Shown here: in pieces, positions 1-8,367 of the stretch | Layout of the letters: each line of letters opens with the position of its first letter | Numbering within the stretch: the stretch's first letter is position 1 | DNA from: Mycobacterium pseudokansasii | Lineage (GTDB): Bacteria; Actinomycetota; Actinomycetes; Mycobacteriales; Mycobacteriaceae | Length of the DNA stretch: 64,000 bases | Direction of reading: 5' to 3' | Assembly (NCBI RefSeq): GCF_900566075.1 | Contig: NZ_UPHU01000001.1 | Coordinates: 5,270,325 to 5,334,324 of the forward strand | Position numbers and translations under genes: made by a program | The notes under the pieces: generated by a model | Told to the model about the DNA's origin: nothing | What the model saw: only the letters and a program-made list of their open reading frames with translations | The model's database searches: none

Positions 1-144
1 GGAACGGGAAGGAACGGGAAGGAACGGGAAGGAACGGGAAGGAACGGGAAGGAACGGGAAGGAACGGGAAGGAACGGGAAGGAACGGGAAGGAACGGGAA
101 GGAACGGGAAGGAACGGGAAGGAACGGGAAGGAACGGGAAGGAA
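1..144. repeat. Perfect 10-bp tandem repeat (GGAACGGGAA x14 plus GGAA)
   Basis: Fourteen exact copies of GGAACGGGAA fill positions 1-140, followed by a partial GGAA. The array runs off the left edge, so its full length is unknown. It ends six bases before the ferredoxin start codon at 151, so it forms the immediate upstream region of that gene. There is no sequence drift between copies, which suggests recent expansion or an assembly artefact. The G/A-rich strand contains Shine-Dalgarno-like GGAA/GGGAA steps. Confidence 0.97.
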
Positions 145-150
145 GAAGTC

Positions 151-348
151 GTGAAGGTTTGGGTTGATCCCGAACGCTGCCAGGGCCATACCCTGTGCTC
201 CATGATCGCTCCGGATTCATTCCAGCTCAGTGACATCGACGGGACCTCGTCGGCGGTCAACGAAGTGGTTCCGGCCGACCAGCAGGACCGGGTGCGTGAA
301 GCCGCGCAGTCCTGCCCCGAGCAGGCCATCGTCATCGCCGACGAGTAA
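151..348 (+). CDS. Small [3Fe-4S]-type ferredoxin, probable P450 redox partner
   Basis: This 65-residue protein is probably a soluble electron carrier for the P450 that starts 15 bases downstream. It has the CxxHxxC...CP pattern of mycobacterial P450-associated ferredoxins: C10, H13, C16 and C55 followed by Pro. His sits at the variable position where a fourth ligand would be in a [4Fe-4S] protein. The start is GTG at 151, just after the ten-base repeat array, whose GGAAGAAG end can serve as ribosome binding site. The tandem placement with the P450 makes co-transcription likely. The function is inferred from family and context. Confidence 0.9.
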   Translation: MKVWVDPERCQGHTLCSMIAPDSFQLSDIDGTSSAVNEVVPADQQDRVREAAQSCPEQAIVIADE

Positions 349-362
349 AGGGAGATAGCGGG

Positions 363-1709
363 TTGAGTGTCAGTGACCGCACGATGCCTCGGTACCACTT
401 CGACCGGCACTCCGCGGAGTACCGGTCCCGGTTCAATGCGATCACCGAGGAGATGCACGCCCGGTGCCCGATGGCGTGGAGCGACACCTACGGCGGGCAT
501 TGGGTCGCCGCGGGTAGCCACGAGGTCTTCGAACTCGCCCGCTGCCCCGCGGTCTCCAACGATCATGATGTCAACAACGAACGCCGCGGCTACAAGGGCA
601 TTTCGATTCCGACCGCCAGCCGGATCAACGGCGTGCGCGGCGGAATCCTGGAGATGGACGATCCCGAGCACCGCAGCTACCGCAACGTGCTCAACCCGTA
701 TCTGTCGCCGGCCGCCGTCAAACGCTGGGTGCCGTTCGTCGACGAGGTGACACGCGCGTGCCTCGACGAGAGGATCGAGCACGGCAGCATCGACTTCGTC
801 GACGATCTGGCCAACGTCGTGCCCGCCGTTCTGACCTTGGCGCTCATGGGTATTCCGCTGCAGAACTGGAAGATGTACAGCGAGCCGACGCACGCCGCGG
901 TGTATACCCCGGAGCACTCCCCGGACATCCAGCGGGTTACCGAGATGCACCGGCAGATGGGGCTCGACCTGGTCAACAACATGGTCGAGATTCGCAACAA
1001 TCCGCGGCCCGGGGTGGTCAACGCCCTGCTCGAAATGCGCATCGACGGCAAACCCGCGCCCGATCTGGAAATCCTGGGCAACCTCGGATTGCTCATCGGC
1101 GGCGGCTTCGACACCACCACGGCACTGACTGCGCATGCGCTGGAATGGCTTTCGGAGAATCCCGAACAGCGCGAGCTGCTCAGCAGGCAACGCGAAACCC
1201 TGCTCGACTCGGCGACCGAGGAATTTCTGCGCTACTTCACCCCCGCCCCCGGCGACGGCCGGACTTTCGCCGACGACGTCGAACTCGACGGGTTGCATTT
1301 CAAAGAGGGTGAGCGGCTGTGGATTTCGTGGGCCATGGCCAACCGCGACGCCGCGGTCTTCCCCGACCCGGGCAAGGTCGTTCTCGACCGTAAAGGCAAC
1401 CGGCACTTCAGCTTCGGCATCGGTGTGCACCGCTGCATCGGATCCAACGTGGCGCGCACCGTGTTCAAGTCCATGCTGACCGCGGTCCTCGACCGGATGC
1501 CCGACTACGGTTGCGACCCTGCGGGCACCGTCCACTACGAGACCATCGGTGTCATCCAGGGGATGCGCAAGCTACCGGCCACCTTCACGCCGGGTCGCCG
1601 GATCGGTGCGGGCCTTGACGAAACTCTCGACAAGCTGCAGCGCATTTGCGAAGAGCAGGAGCTCGCCAGGCCGGTCACCGAACGCAAAGAGGCTGCGGTC
1701 ATTCGGTGA
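363..1709 (+). CDS. Cytochrome P450
   Basis: A 448-residue soluble bacterial-type P450 monooxygenase. The heme-binding loop FGIGVHRCIG places the axial Cys near residue 358. The I-helix oxygen-activation segment is GGGFDTTT (a variant of AGxDTT), and the ExxR-type helix follows. The start is TTG at 363 with GGGAG a few bases upstream. It is slightly longer than the usual 400-420 residues because of a charged C-terminal tail of about 30 residues. It follows the ferredoxin at 151 and is probably in one transcript with it. The substrate is unknown. The gene ends at a bidirectional hairpin terminator shared with the converging ACAD operon. Confidence 0.93.
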   Translation: MSVSDRTMPRYHFDRHSAEYRSRFNAITEEMHARCPMAWSDTYGGHWVAAGSHEVFELARCPAVSNDHDVNNERRGYKGISIPTASRINGVRGGILEMDDPEHRSYRNVLNPYLSPAAVKRWVPFVDEVTRACLDERIEHGSIDFVDDLANVVPAVLTLALMGIPLQNWKMYSEPTHAAVYTPEHSPDIQRVTEMHRQMGLDLVNNMVEIRNNPRPGVVNALLEMRIDGKPAPDLEILGNLGLLIGGGFDTTTALTAHALEWLSENPEQRELLSRQRETLLDSATEEFLRYFTPAPGDGRTFADDVELDGLHFKEGERLWISWAMANRDAAVFPDPGKVVLDRKGNRHFSFGIGVHRCIGSNVARTVFKSMLTAVLDRMPDYGCDPAGTVHYETIGVIQGMRKLPATFTPGRRIGAGLDETLDKLQRICEEQELARPVTERKEAAVIR

Positions 1710-1731
1710 GCCGGCAGCCTCGGCGAGCAGC

Positions 1732-1773
1732 CGCAAAAGCCCCCGACACGCCGATGGTTAAGGGGCTTTTGCG
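1732..1773. terminator. Bidirectional hairpin terminator between converging operons
   Basis: The arms CGCAAAAGCCCC (1732-1743) and GGGGCTTTTGCG (1762-1773) form a 12-bp perfect stem with an 18-base loop. It lies between the P450 stop (1709, + strand) and the ACAD stop (1816, - strand). The AAAA/TTTT tracts inside the stem suit termination from both sides. Its left half closely matches the left arm of the larger hairpin at 30637-30696, so the two are copies of one repeat type. Confidence 0.8.
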
Positions 1774-1815
1774 TTCCCCCGCAAGCGGGAGGTGCCCCCA
1801 GCTCGGCATGAGAAC

Positions 1816-2991
1816 TCAGCCCCGCGGGAGCCGCAGCACCCGTTGGGCAATGATGTTGCGCTGGATTTCCGACGTGCCTCCGGCGATGGTGCCGGAAAAG
1901 CTGCGGGCGTAACGCTCGAACCAGCTCGCAAAGTAGTGATCGAGGTTCATCGGCGCATACGGGCCGGTCAGCGCGGGGTGGACGAGCCCCTCAGAGCCGG
2001 CGGCTGACAACGCATGCTCACAAGCCTGCAGCTCCGCCTCCGAGCCCAGCAGCTTGAGCACCGAGATGGCGGCGGTGTCGTCCTCGCCGCGGGCGGCGCG
2101 CGCCAGCGCCACCGAACCCAAGAGGCGCAGCGCCTGTTTGTCCATCACCATGGTGGCGTAGCGGTCGCGTTCCAGTTCCGTGCCGGGACGAAAGTCGGCC
2201 AGCAGATTGTCCAGCCGATCGGCGAAACCCAGCCACATCATGGTGCGCTCGTGCCCGAGGGAGCCGTTGGCCACGCGCCAGCCCTGGTTGAGCGGACCCA
2301 CCAGGTTTTCCGCCGGCACCGACACATCGGTGAAGAACACTTCGTTGAAATCCAGGTCGTCGGCCGAGCAGATGGACGGGAACGGCCGGCACACCACACC
2401 CGTGGTATCGGTCGGGATGAGTAATGCACTGATGCCCTTGTGTTTTGGCGCATCCGCGTCGGTGCGTACGAACGTCAGCAACACGTCGGCGTCATGGGCC
2501 CCGGAGGTCCACACCTTCTGCCCGTTGACGACGAAGTGATCGCCGTCCAGCACCGCCCGGGTGCGCAGCGACGCCAGGTCGGATCCGGCGCTGGGCTCGC
2601 TCATCCCCAGCGAAGCGGTGATCTCGGCCCGCAGGATCGGTACCGCCCAGCGGTGTTTCTGTTCCTCGGTGCCGAACGACAACAGCGACGCGGCAACGAT
2701 ATTCACACCTTGAGGATTGAAACTGTGATAGATCCGTCGCCGGCACAGTTCCTCGAGGTGCACGAACTGTTGCACCACCGTCGCGTTGCGCCCGCCGAAC
2801 TCCGGCGGCTGGCCGGGCAGCAGCCAGCCGTTGTCGAACAACAGGCGCTGCCAACGGCACGCCCAGGCCGGCATATGCGAGACCGACCGTGGCCGCTCGC
2901 CCGTTTCGCTTGCGGCAGGTAGGTTTTCGTCGAGGAAGGCCGCGAACTCCGCCCGGAACGCCTCGACGTCGGGATCAAAAGTCAGCTGCAC
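1816..2991 (-). CDS. Acyl-CoA dehydrogenase, larger partner of an ACAD pair
   Basis: A 391-residue FAD-dependent acyl-CoA dehydrogenase, expected to catalyse alpha,beta-desaturation of an acyl-CoA. Visible family signatures are the mid-domain MSEPSAGSDLASL, VNGQKVWTSGAHDAD, and the C-terminal GGTSEIQRNIIAQR FAD/dimer motif. The start is GTG at 2991 (VQLTFDPDV), preceded by AGGAG. An upstream ATG at 3048 would add unrelated sequence and a 74-base overlap. It overlaps the end of the ACAD at 2975-3973 by 17 bases, so the two are probably translationally coupled and form a heteromer, as known for mycobacterial steroid ACADs. It is very similar to the protein at 39608-40783. Confidence 0.93.
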   Translation of the reverse strand: MQLTFDPDVEAFRAEFAAFLDENLPAASETGERPRSVSHMPAWACRWQRLLFDNGWLLPGQPPEFGGRNATVVQQFVHLEELCRRRIYHSFNPQGVNIVAASLLSFGTEEQKHRWAVPILRAEITASLGMSEPSAGSDLASLRTRAVLDGDHFVVNGQKVWTSGAHDADVLLTFVRTDADAPKHKGISALLIPTDTTGVVCRPFPSICSADDLDFNEVFFTDVSVPAENLVGPLNQGWRVANGSLGHERTMMWLGFADRLDNLLADFRPGTELERDRYATMVMDKQALRLLGSVALARAARGEDDTAAISVLKLLGSEAELQACEHALSAAGSEGLVHPALTGPYAPMNLDHYFASWFERYARSFSGTIAGGTSEIQRNIIAQRVLRLPRG

Positions 2992-3973
2992 GGTACTCCT
3001 GCGCGATCTGGGCCCGATGCTCGGCGGCGCCACCGAGCATGAGCTCACCGGCTTTGGCCCGCTTGAGCGCGAATTGCAGATCGTTCTCCCAGGTGAATCC
3101 CATTGCGCCGTGCAGCTGTAAGCCGTGCCGGAACACCAGCGACTGGCACTCCCCCGCGCTGGCCTTGGCCATGGCGGCGGCCAGCCGCCGTCGCGGGTCG
3201 TCGGCGGCGATGGTCAGCGCCGCGAAGTAGGCCAGCGCCCGGGCCCGTTGCACCGCGACGTGCATGTCGGCCGCCTTGTGCTGCACCGCCTGGAACGACC
3301 CGATCGGAACCCCGAATTGGTGCCGGCTGCGGACATGGTCGAGCACCAGATCCAGAATGCGCTGGCAGGCACCCACCATCGTGATGGCCATGCCGGTCAG
3401 CGCAATGTGGCGCGCGCGTTCCCGATCGGCGGTTACCCGAACATTCTCGGGTGCCCGAACCCGATCGAAGGACACGTCGGCGACATGCAGCACCGGGTCG
3501 AATACGGATTCGCGACGGGCCGAGACCTGATGGGCGTCCACGATGAACACCCCGGCGTCGGTGACCACCGCCAATCGGGCGGCGCGATCGCCGTCGAGAA
3601 CGTGGCGTGCGGTACCGTCGAGCACCCATCCGTCGGCGTCCCGGCGCGCCGTCACTCCGCTGTACACGGCGGTACCCGACTGATGCGGGTCGAAGTGGTC
3701 CACGGCCAGCGGCGCGAACTGGCTCATCGTCGCCAGGAAGGGGGTTGGGTCGGTGGCATGCCCCAACTCCTCCAACACGATCGCCAGCCCCACCGCGCCG
3801 GCCGGATCGTTGAGTTCCGTCCAGCCGAGGTCGACATACACCTTCCATAGCGGGCTGGTGTCCACGGCGTCTTCGGCCACGGCGCGCACCAGCGACGGCG
3901 GGCACTGCTTGGCGACGACATCGCGCACGGTGTCCTGCCACAAGCGCTGATCGGCATCGAACTCCAACAGCAT
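2975..3973 (-). CDS. Acyl-CoA dehydrogenase, smaller partner of an ACAD pair
   Basis: A 332-residue ACAD-family protein, shorter than a stand-alone ACAD (about 380). The C-terminal half is well conserved: HQFGVPIGSFQAVQHKAADM, then GAMGFTWENDLQFALKRAK containing the position of the catalytic Glu. The N-terminal half is divergent. The start is ATG 3973 and the gene is first in the minus-strand operon, with the larger ACAD following by overlap. The short/long arrangement resembles alpha2beta2 ACADs of sterol side-chain degradation, in which each subunit supplies part of the FAD site. The promoter region carries the palindrome at 4004-4018. Confidence 0.9.
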   Translation of the reverse strand: MLLEFDADQRLWQDTVRDVVAKQCPPSLVRAVAEDAVDTSPLWKVYVDLGWTELNDPAGAVGLAIVLEELGHATDPTPFLATMSQFAPLAVDHFDPHQSGTAVYSGVTARRDADGWVLDGTARHVLDGDRAARLAVVTDAGVFIVDAHQVSARRESVFDPVLHVADVSFDRVRAPENVRVTADRERARHIALTGMAITMVGACQRILDLVLDHVRSRHQFGVPIGSFQAVQHKAADMHVAVQRARALAYFAALTIAADDPRRRLAAAMAKASAGECQSLVFRHGLQLHGAMGFTWENDLQFALKRAKAGELMLGGAAEHRAQIAQEYRAADF

Positions 3974-4003
3974 TCGGGCCGCCTCCTGTCGTCGCTATCA
4001 TGC

Positions 4004-4018
4004 GAGAATAGCATTCTC
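4004..4018. promoter_or_regulatory. Palindromic operator GAGAAT-AGC-ATTCTC (site 1)
   Basis: A perfect 6+3+6 inverted repeat in the 99-bp divergent promoter between the ACAD pair (start 3973, -) and the SnoaL-like gene (start 4073, +). The same spaced palindrome recurs at 8180, 15497, 21219, 32229, 40836 and 41680, always ahead of a transcription unit. The form suits a TetR-type dimer. The regulator is not proven, but the TetR gene at 40915 has a perfect copy in its own promoter. Confidence 0.8.
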
Positions 4019-4072
4019 TGATACGGAAGCAGTAATCTCGCAATCGGGCTATGAGGTGCACGAGGAGCTAAG

Positions 4073-4573
4073 ATGTCCGCCACCGCAACGACACTGTGGG
4101 AGATCGAGGCGATCAAGCAACTCAAGGCCCGATACTGCCGATACCTGGACACCAAGCGCTGGGACGACTGGCGGCAGCTGTTCACCGACGACTTCGTCAG
4201 CGACACCTCGCAGTCGGGCGGGAGGGTGATCCGCGGCGCCGACGAGTTCGTGTCCTATGTGCGCAACGCCCTGGGCAAGCCGTCGCAACCGACGGTGCAT
4301 CACGTGCACGCCCCCGAACTCGCCCTGACGTCGCCGACGACCGCGACCGGGATCTGGGCGCTCGAGGACGTGGTGCGGTTGGGTCCGGGCGTCAATCTCA
4401 ACGGGCGCGGTCACTACCATGAAACCTACGAGAAGCTCGACGGCAGTTGGCTGATCAAGTCCTCGACGCTGACCCGGCTGCGTGAGGACGTCTTCAATTC
4501 CCTTTTTTCCGTGCGTATCTCGCCTCGGCTACGGGACAGGGCAGCATCACTGGCGCGGCGGCTCGGCCGGTGA
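4073..4573 (+). CDS. SnoaL-like / NTF2-fold protein
   Basis: A 166-residue protein of the SnoaL-like NTF2 fold, a family that includes small dehydratases, isomerases and non-catalytic lids. The start of the domain (IEAIKQLKARYCRYLDTKRWDDWRQL) and the following FTDDFVSD pattern are typical. ATG 4073 is preceded by AGGAG. It faces the ACAD operon across operator site 1 and is followed at 89 bases by an epimerase-type gene, probably in the same transcript. Two other SnoaL-like genes lie at 28956 and 35655 in comparable catabolic operons. The exact reaction cannot be deduced. Confidence 0.82.
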   Translation: MSATATTLWEIEAIKQLKARYCRYLDTKRWDDWRQLFTDDFVSDTSQSGGRVIRGADEFVSYVRNALGKPSQPTVHHVHAPELALTSPTTATGIWALEDVVRLGPGVNLNGRGHYHETYEKLDGSWLIKSSTLTRLREDVFNSLFSVRISPRLRDRAASLARRLGR

Positions 4574-4661
4574 ACCGCCACCGCCGTGCCGCTCAACGGG
4601 GCCTCAGCGCCGCGCAATACCCCCGGGACACGCTGGCGCCCAGTACCTTTCCGAACCGGCA

Positions 4662-5663
4662 ATGACCGGAGCCAAGAAACTAGTCATCGGGGCCAGCGGC
4701 TTCCTGGGCTCGCACGTCACCCGCCAACTCGTCGCGGCAGGCGAAGATGCGCGGGTCATGGTGCGGCGCACCAGTGTCACCAAGGGCATCGACGACCTCG
4801 TGCGAACGCACAGCGTCGAACGCTGTTACGGAGACATCTTCGACGACGCCGCGCTACGGGCGGCCATGGCCGGCTGCGACGTCGTCTACTACTGCGTGGT
4901 CGACGCCCGGATGTGGCTGCGCGACCCCGCACCGCTGTTCCGCACCAATGTCGAAGGCCTGCGGCAGGTGCTTGACGCGGCCCTCGACGCGAAACTGCGC
5001 AAGTTCGTATTCACCAGCAGCACCGGCACCTTGGCAATCAACGACCAACGTGCGGTCACCGAGGACGATCTGCACAACTGGAACGACGGCGGCGCCTACA
5101 TCGAATCCCGGGTGGCCGCGGAGAACCTGGTCATGCAGTACGTGCGCGAGAAGGGGCTGCCGGCGGTCGCGATGTGTATCTCGACCACTTACGGGCCCGG
5201 CGACTGGGCCCCGACCCCTCATGGTTCGCTCATCGCGCGCGTCGCCGCCGGGCGGTTCCCGTTCTATCTCGGCTTCTCCGCAGAGGTGGTTGGTATCGAA
5301 GACGCTGCGCGCGCAATGCTTCTGGCAGCTGACCGGGGCCGCATCGGCGAGCGTTACATCATTTCCGATCGCTACCTGAGCAGCCGGGAAATCCATGAGA
5401 TTGCGGCCCGCGCGGTGGGCCGGCGACCGCCGCGCATCGGGATCCCCATGCCCGTCATGAGTGCCGTGGCGCGCCTCAACGACCTGGCCGCCCGCCTGCT
5501 GCGTCGCGACCTGCTCTTCGCCTACGTCGGAGCGCGCATGGCGGAACTGATGTCGCCGCTGGATCACAGCAAAGCCGAACGCGAACTGGGCTGGACACCG
5601 GAACCGGTGGAAGATTCCATCCGCAAGGCCGCCCGGTTTTTCGTCGCGCACTCAGCCGATTAG
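4662..5663 (+). CDS. NAD-dependent epimerase/dehydratase-type oxidoreductase (extended SDR)
   Basis: A 333-residue extended SDR resembling dihydroflavonol-reductase and 3-beta-hydroxysteroid-dehydrogenase-like proteins. The N-terminal GASGFLGSHV is the NAD(P)-binding glycine motif, and FTSSTGTLA marks the catalytic Ser/Thr strand. The usual YxxxK appears here as YIESR: the catalytic Lys is replaced by Arg. The start is ATG 4662 (MTGAKKLVIG). The frame is open for 60 codons upstream, but that stretch has no family similarity and overlaps the SnoaL gene. It is probably co-transcribed with that gene. The Lys-to-Arg change makes its activity uncertain. Confidence 0.85.
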   Translation: MTGAKKLVIGASGFLGSHVTRQLVAAGEDARVMVRRTSVTKGIDDLVRTHSVERCYGDIFDDAALRAAMAGCDVVYYCVVDARMWLRDPAPLFRTNVEGLRQVLDAALDAKLRKFVFTSSTGTLAINDQRAVTEDDLHNWNDGGAYIESRVAAENLVMQYVREKGLPAVAMCISTTYGPGDWAPTPHGSLIARVAAGRFPFYLGFSAEVVGIEDAARAMLLAADRGRIGERYIISDRYLSSREIHEIAARAVGRRPPRIGIPMPVMSAVARLNDLAARLLRRDLLFAYVGARMAELMSPLDHSKAERELGWTPEPVEDSIRKAARFFVAHSAD

Positions 5664-5820
5664 ACAGTAATCAAGTTTGGTGGCACGCCGGCTTTTCGCA
5701 GCTTGGCGGAATTGCGTCACACCGCCCGACGCATTCGGCACGACACACCCGCCGACGTGTCACGGCAAATCGCCGTCACAAAGATACAGTTCGCCCAATT
5801 GTGCGGAAGGACGCGTAGTG

Positions 5821-7374
5821 ATGGGCAAAAACCCGGTTGACACAATGTCGCGCCGCGAGTTTTTGGCTAAGGCCGCCGCTGCTACCACTGCCGCCTCTCT
5901 CATGTCGTTAGTCGGGCCGGTGATCGAAAAGGCTTACGGCGCCGGGCCGTGTTCGGGTCACTTGACCGACATCGAGCACATCGTGCTGTTAATGCAAGAA
6001 AACAGATCCTTCGATCACTACTTCGGAACACTTTCCGATATCGACGGATTCAATACCGCCTCGCCGCTGTTTCAGCAAAAGGGCTGGGACCCGCGGACCC
6101 AGTCGCTGGATCCCTCCGGCATCACCCTCCCGTTCCGTTTCGACACCACCAGAGCACCCTTTCTCAACGGCGCGTGCATCAACGATCCCGACCACGATTG
6201 GATCGCAATCCATCAGTCGTGGAACGGCGGCGCGAACGACAACTGGCTGCCGGCGCAAGCGCGGACCCGTTCGGCCGCCAACATCCCGGCGACAATGGGC
6301 TACCACACTCGTCGAGACATCCCGATCCATTACCTGCTGGCCGACACCTTCACCGTCTGCGATCACTACTTCTGCTCGGTGTTGGGTCCGACCTCTCCCA
6401 ACCGGCTGTATTGGCTCAGTGCCTGGATCGACCCCGCCGGTACCAACGGGGGACCATTGGTGGAGACGCCCTCCACCGCGCCGATCGGGGCGTTCAACTG
6501 GCGCATCATGCCGCAGAACCTCAGCGATGCCGGCGTCAGTTGGAAAGTGTACAGCGACAAGTCATTAGGGCCCGCCGTCAACACCTACGTCGGTTACGGC
6601 GAGATCGTGCGGTGGTTCAAACAGGCCGCAGACCCGCGGTCGGATTTGGCTCGCTTCGGCGTCGCCCCCCGCTATCCCTGGGACTTCGCCGCCGATGTCA
6701 GAGCCAACAGGCTGCCCCGGGTCTCCTGGCTGGTTCCGAATATTCTCGTCTCCGAACACCCGGCGATGCCGGACGCGGGCGGCGCCGTCGCGATGGCCGA
6801 CACCCTGCGAATTCTGCTGTCCAATCCGGCGGTGTGGGAAAAGACCGCGCTGATCGTCAGCTACGACGAAAACGGCGGCTTCTTCGACCACGTCGTGCCG
6901 CCGACGGCGCCGCCGGGCACCGCGGGCGAATACCTGACGGTGCCCGACGTCGACGGCGTGGCCGGTTCCGGCGGCATCCGCGGACCGATCGGCTTGGGCT
7001 TTCGCGTTCCCTGCCTGGTTATTTCACCGTTCAGCCGCGGCGGGCTGATGGTCCACGACGTGTTCGATCACACCTCCCAGCTTCGATTGATAGAGAAGCG
7101 GTTCGGCGTGCCGGTGCCCAACCTCACCGCATGGCGTCGAAGTGTGACCGGCGACATGACATCGGCCTTCAACTTCGCCGTCCCACCCAACCCGTCACCA
7201 CCCAAGCTGAACCAACCCCGACGGGTGCTGCCGGAACTGGCGCAGTGCGGCCTCGGTATCGGAGCGTTAACGGGTACCTATCGCTTGAACCCCCCCTACC
7301 GGGTGCCCTACCCGCAGGCAATGCCGAGCCAGGAAACCACTCCCGCCAGGGGCATTCCCAGCGGTCTGTGCTGA
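5821..7374 (+). CDS. Phospholipase C, Tat-exported (mycobacterial Plc family)
   Basis: A 517-residue secreted phosphoesterase of the mycobacterial phospholipase C family, expected to hydrolyse phospholipids outside the cell. The N-terminus has a twin-arginine signal ([16 protein letters not shown], with R11 R12). The catalytic-domain signature [11 protein letters not shown] begins at residue 60, and [15 protein letters not shown] follows in the second half. The length matches known mycobacterial Plc proteins (about 510-520). ATG 5821 is chosen because it gives the Tat signal directly, with GGAAGG upstream. It stands alone with a 157-base 5' region. Which plc paralogue it corresponds to cannot be decided here. 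Confidence 0.93.
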   Translation: MGKNPVDTMSRREFLAKAAAATTAASLMSLVGPVIEKAYGAGPCSGHLTDIEHIVLLMQENRSFDHYFGTLSDIDGFNTASPLFQQKGWDPRTQSLDPSGITLPFRFDTTRAPFLNGACINDPDHDWIAIHQSWNGGANDNWLPAQARTRSAANIPATMGYHTRRDIPIHYLLADTFTVCDHYFCSVLGPTSPNRLYWLSAWIDPAGTNGGPLVETPSTAPIGAFNWRIMPQNLSDAGVSWKVYSDKSLGPAVNTYVGYGEIVRWFKQAADPRSDLARFGVAPRYPWDFAADVRANRLPRVSWLVPNILVSEHPAMPDAGGAVAMADTLRILLSNPAVWEKTALIVSYDENGGFFDHVVPPTAPPGTAGEYLTVPDVDGVAGSGGIRGPIGLGFRVPCLVISPFSRGGLMVHDVFDHTSQLRLIEKRFGVPVPNLTAWRRSVTGDMTSAFNFAVPPNPSPPKLNQPRRVLPELAQCGLGIGALTGTYRLNPPYRVPYPQAMPSQETTPARGIPSGLC

Positions 7375-7656
7375 ATCTGCCGGCATCGTCGATATGGCTG
7401 CGACCGAGGCGATTTCGATGCCTAGCACGCCCGAGGGCATGACGTGCCGATGTTCGAGATTGCCGCCCACGTGACGGCCAACCCACATCATGAATTGCCT
7501 ATGAAGCCCGATTCACGCAACCAGGTACCGGGCCAACGCCCCGGTAGCGTTGGTGACGAATGTTTCTTCCAAGTAAATTTCGCATTCCATATAGCGTCCG
7601 CGCCCTCATCCATCGGGGCATTGAGAACAGTGAGGTTGTGGTGGAGGTGAGCCCAG
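7375..7656. other. Intergenic region, no gene recognised
   Basis: These 282 bases lie between the phospholipase C stop and the small exported protein. Open frames here are short or antisense to the end of plc, with no family resemblance. I see no convincing hairpin or palindrome, although the promoter of the 7657 gene should lie here. Confidence 0.5.
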
Positions 7657-8088
7657 GTGACTAGAGCTGCGGGAAGCACCGGAAAGCTTCGCCGCCGAGT
7701 CGTGGTGGCAGTGTCGGGCTTGGCGGTTGCGGCCGCAATGACCGTCACGCAGATCCATCCGGCAGGCGCGCATATCCACCGGGGTGAGATGACCCATGTG
7801 TCCAATATGCCGCCCTTCCCTGTCTATTACGGCGCCATCGCCTACGGTCACGACGGGTCGAACGGTAAGGCATGGCGGCACCTGTCCAAGGCGCAGGCCA
7901 AGCAGCGTGCCTTGGAGCTGTGCGGGGCCGACACGTGCGCAGTGGTCAGCGTCTTCACCCGATGCGGCGCGGTCGCGCACGACGGCGCGAAGTACCACGG
8001 CGGTTACGGGTACAACCGCAGCGCGGCGGAAGCACACGCCATGGCCAACGTAGGTGGCGGGCGGATTGTCGACTGGGCGTGCAACTAG
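7657..8088 (+). CDS. Small exported DUF4189-type protein
   Basis: A 143-residue protein with an N-terminal signal peptide: RRR, then the hydrophobic run VVVAVSGLAVAAAM, with likely cleavage after an Ala near residue 45. The mature part resembles the DUF4189 family: YGAIAYG near its start, SKAQAKQRALELCG, four cysteines that could form two disulfides, and a DWACN terminus. The start is GTG 7657 with GGAGG upstream. It is probably cell-wall associated or secreted. Function unknown; similar small proteins are common in mycobacteria. Confidence 0.83.
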   Translation: MTRAAGSTGKLRRRVVVAVSGLAVAAAMTVTQIHPAGAHIHRGEMTHVSNMPPFPVYYGAIAYGHDGSNGKAWRHLSKAQAKQRALELCGADTCAVVSVFTRCGAVAHDGAKYHGGYGYNRSAAEAHAMANVGGGRIVDWACN

Positions 8089-8179
8089 CAGTTGCCGATC
8101 GCGGCGGCTGCCGCGGGTTTCGCGAGCCGAGGTCCATCCTCGTATTCGGAACCTGCTCGGAGCGCCTCTCATCCAGCGA

Positions 8180-8194
8180 GAGAATGATATTATC
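8180..8194. promoter_or_regulatory. Operator-like palindrome GAGAAT-GAT-ATTATC (site 2)
   Basis: It matches the GAGAAT-N3-ATTCTC consensus at 11 of 12 arm positions. It lies 174 bases upstream of the amidohydrolase start at 8368, in a 279-base region that holds no gene. It probably controls the 8368-11956 operon. Confidence 0.55.
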
Positions 8195-8367
8195 CGTAAT
8201 GAAGAACAACACTGGCGATATGGCTGACGATAACGATGCCTAGCAGGGCAGATGACTAATCGAAACGCTTACCGGAAAGACGTTGATCGGCGACCGACGG
8301 AAATGTTAGGTTGTCTATCAGTTGCCCTGGCCGGGCTCGCCGTCGCCGGAGCCGGAGGGTTGGTCTC

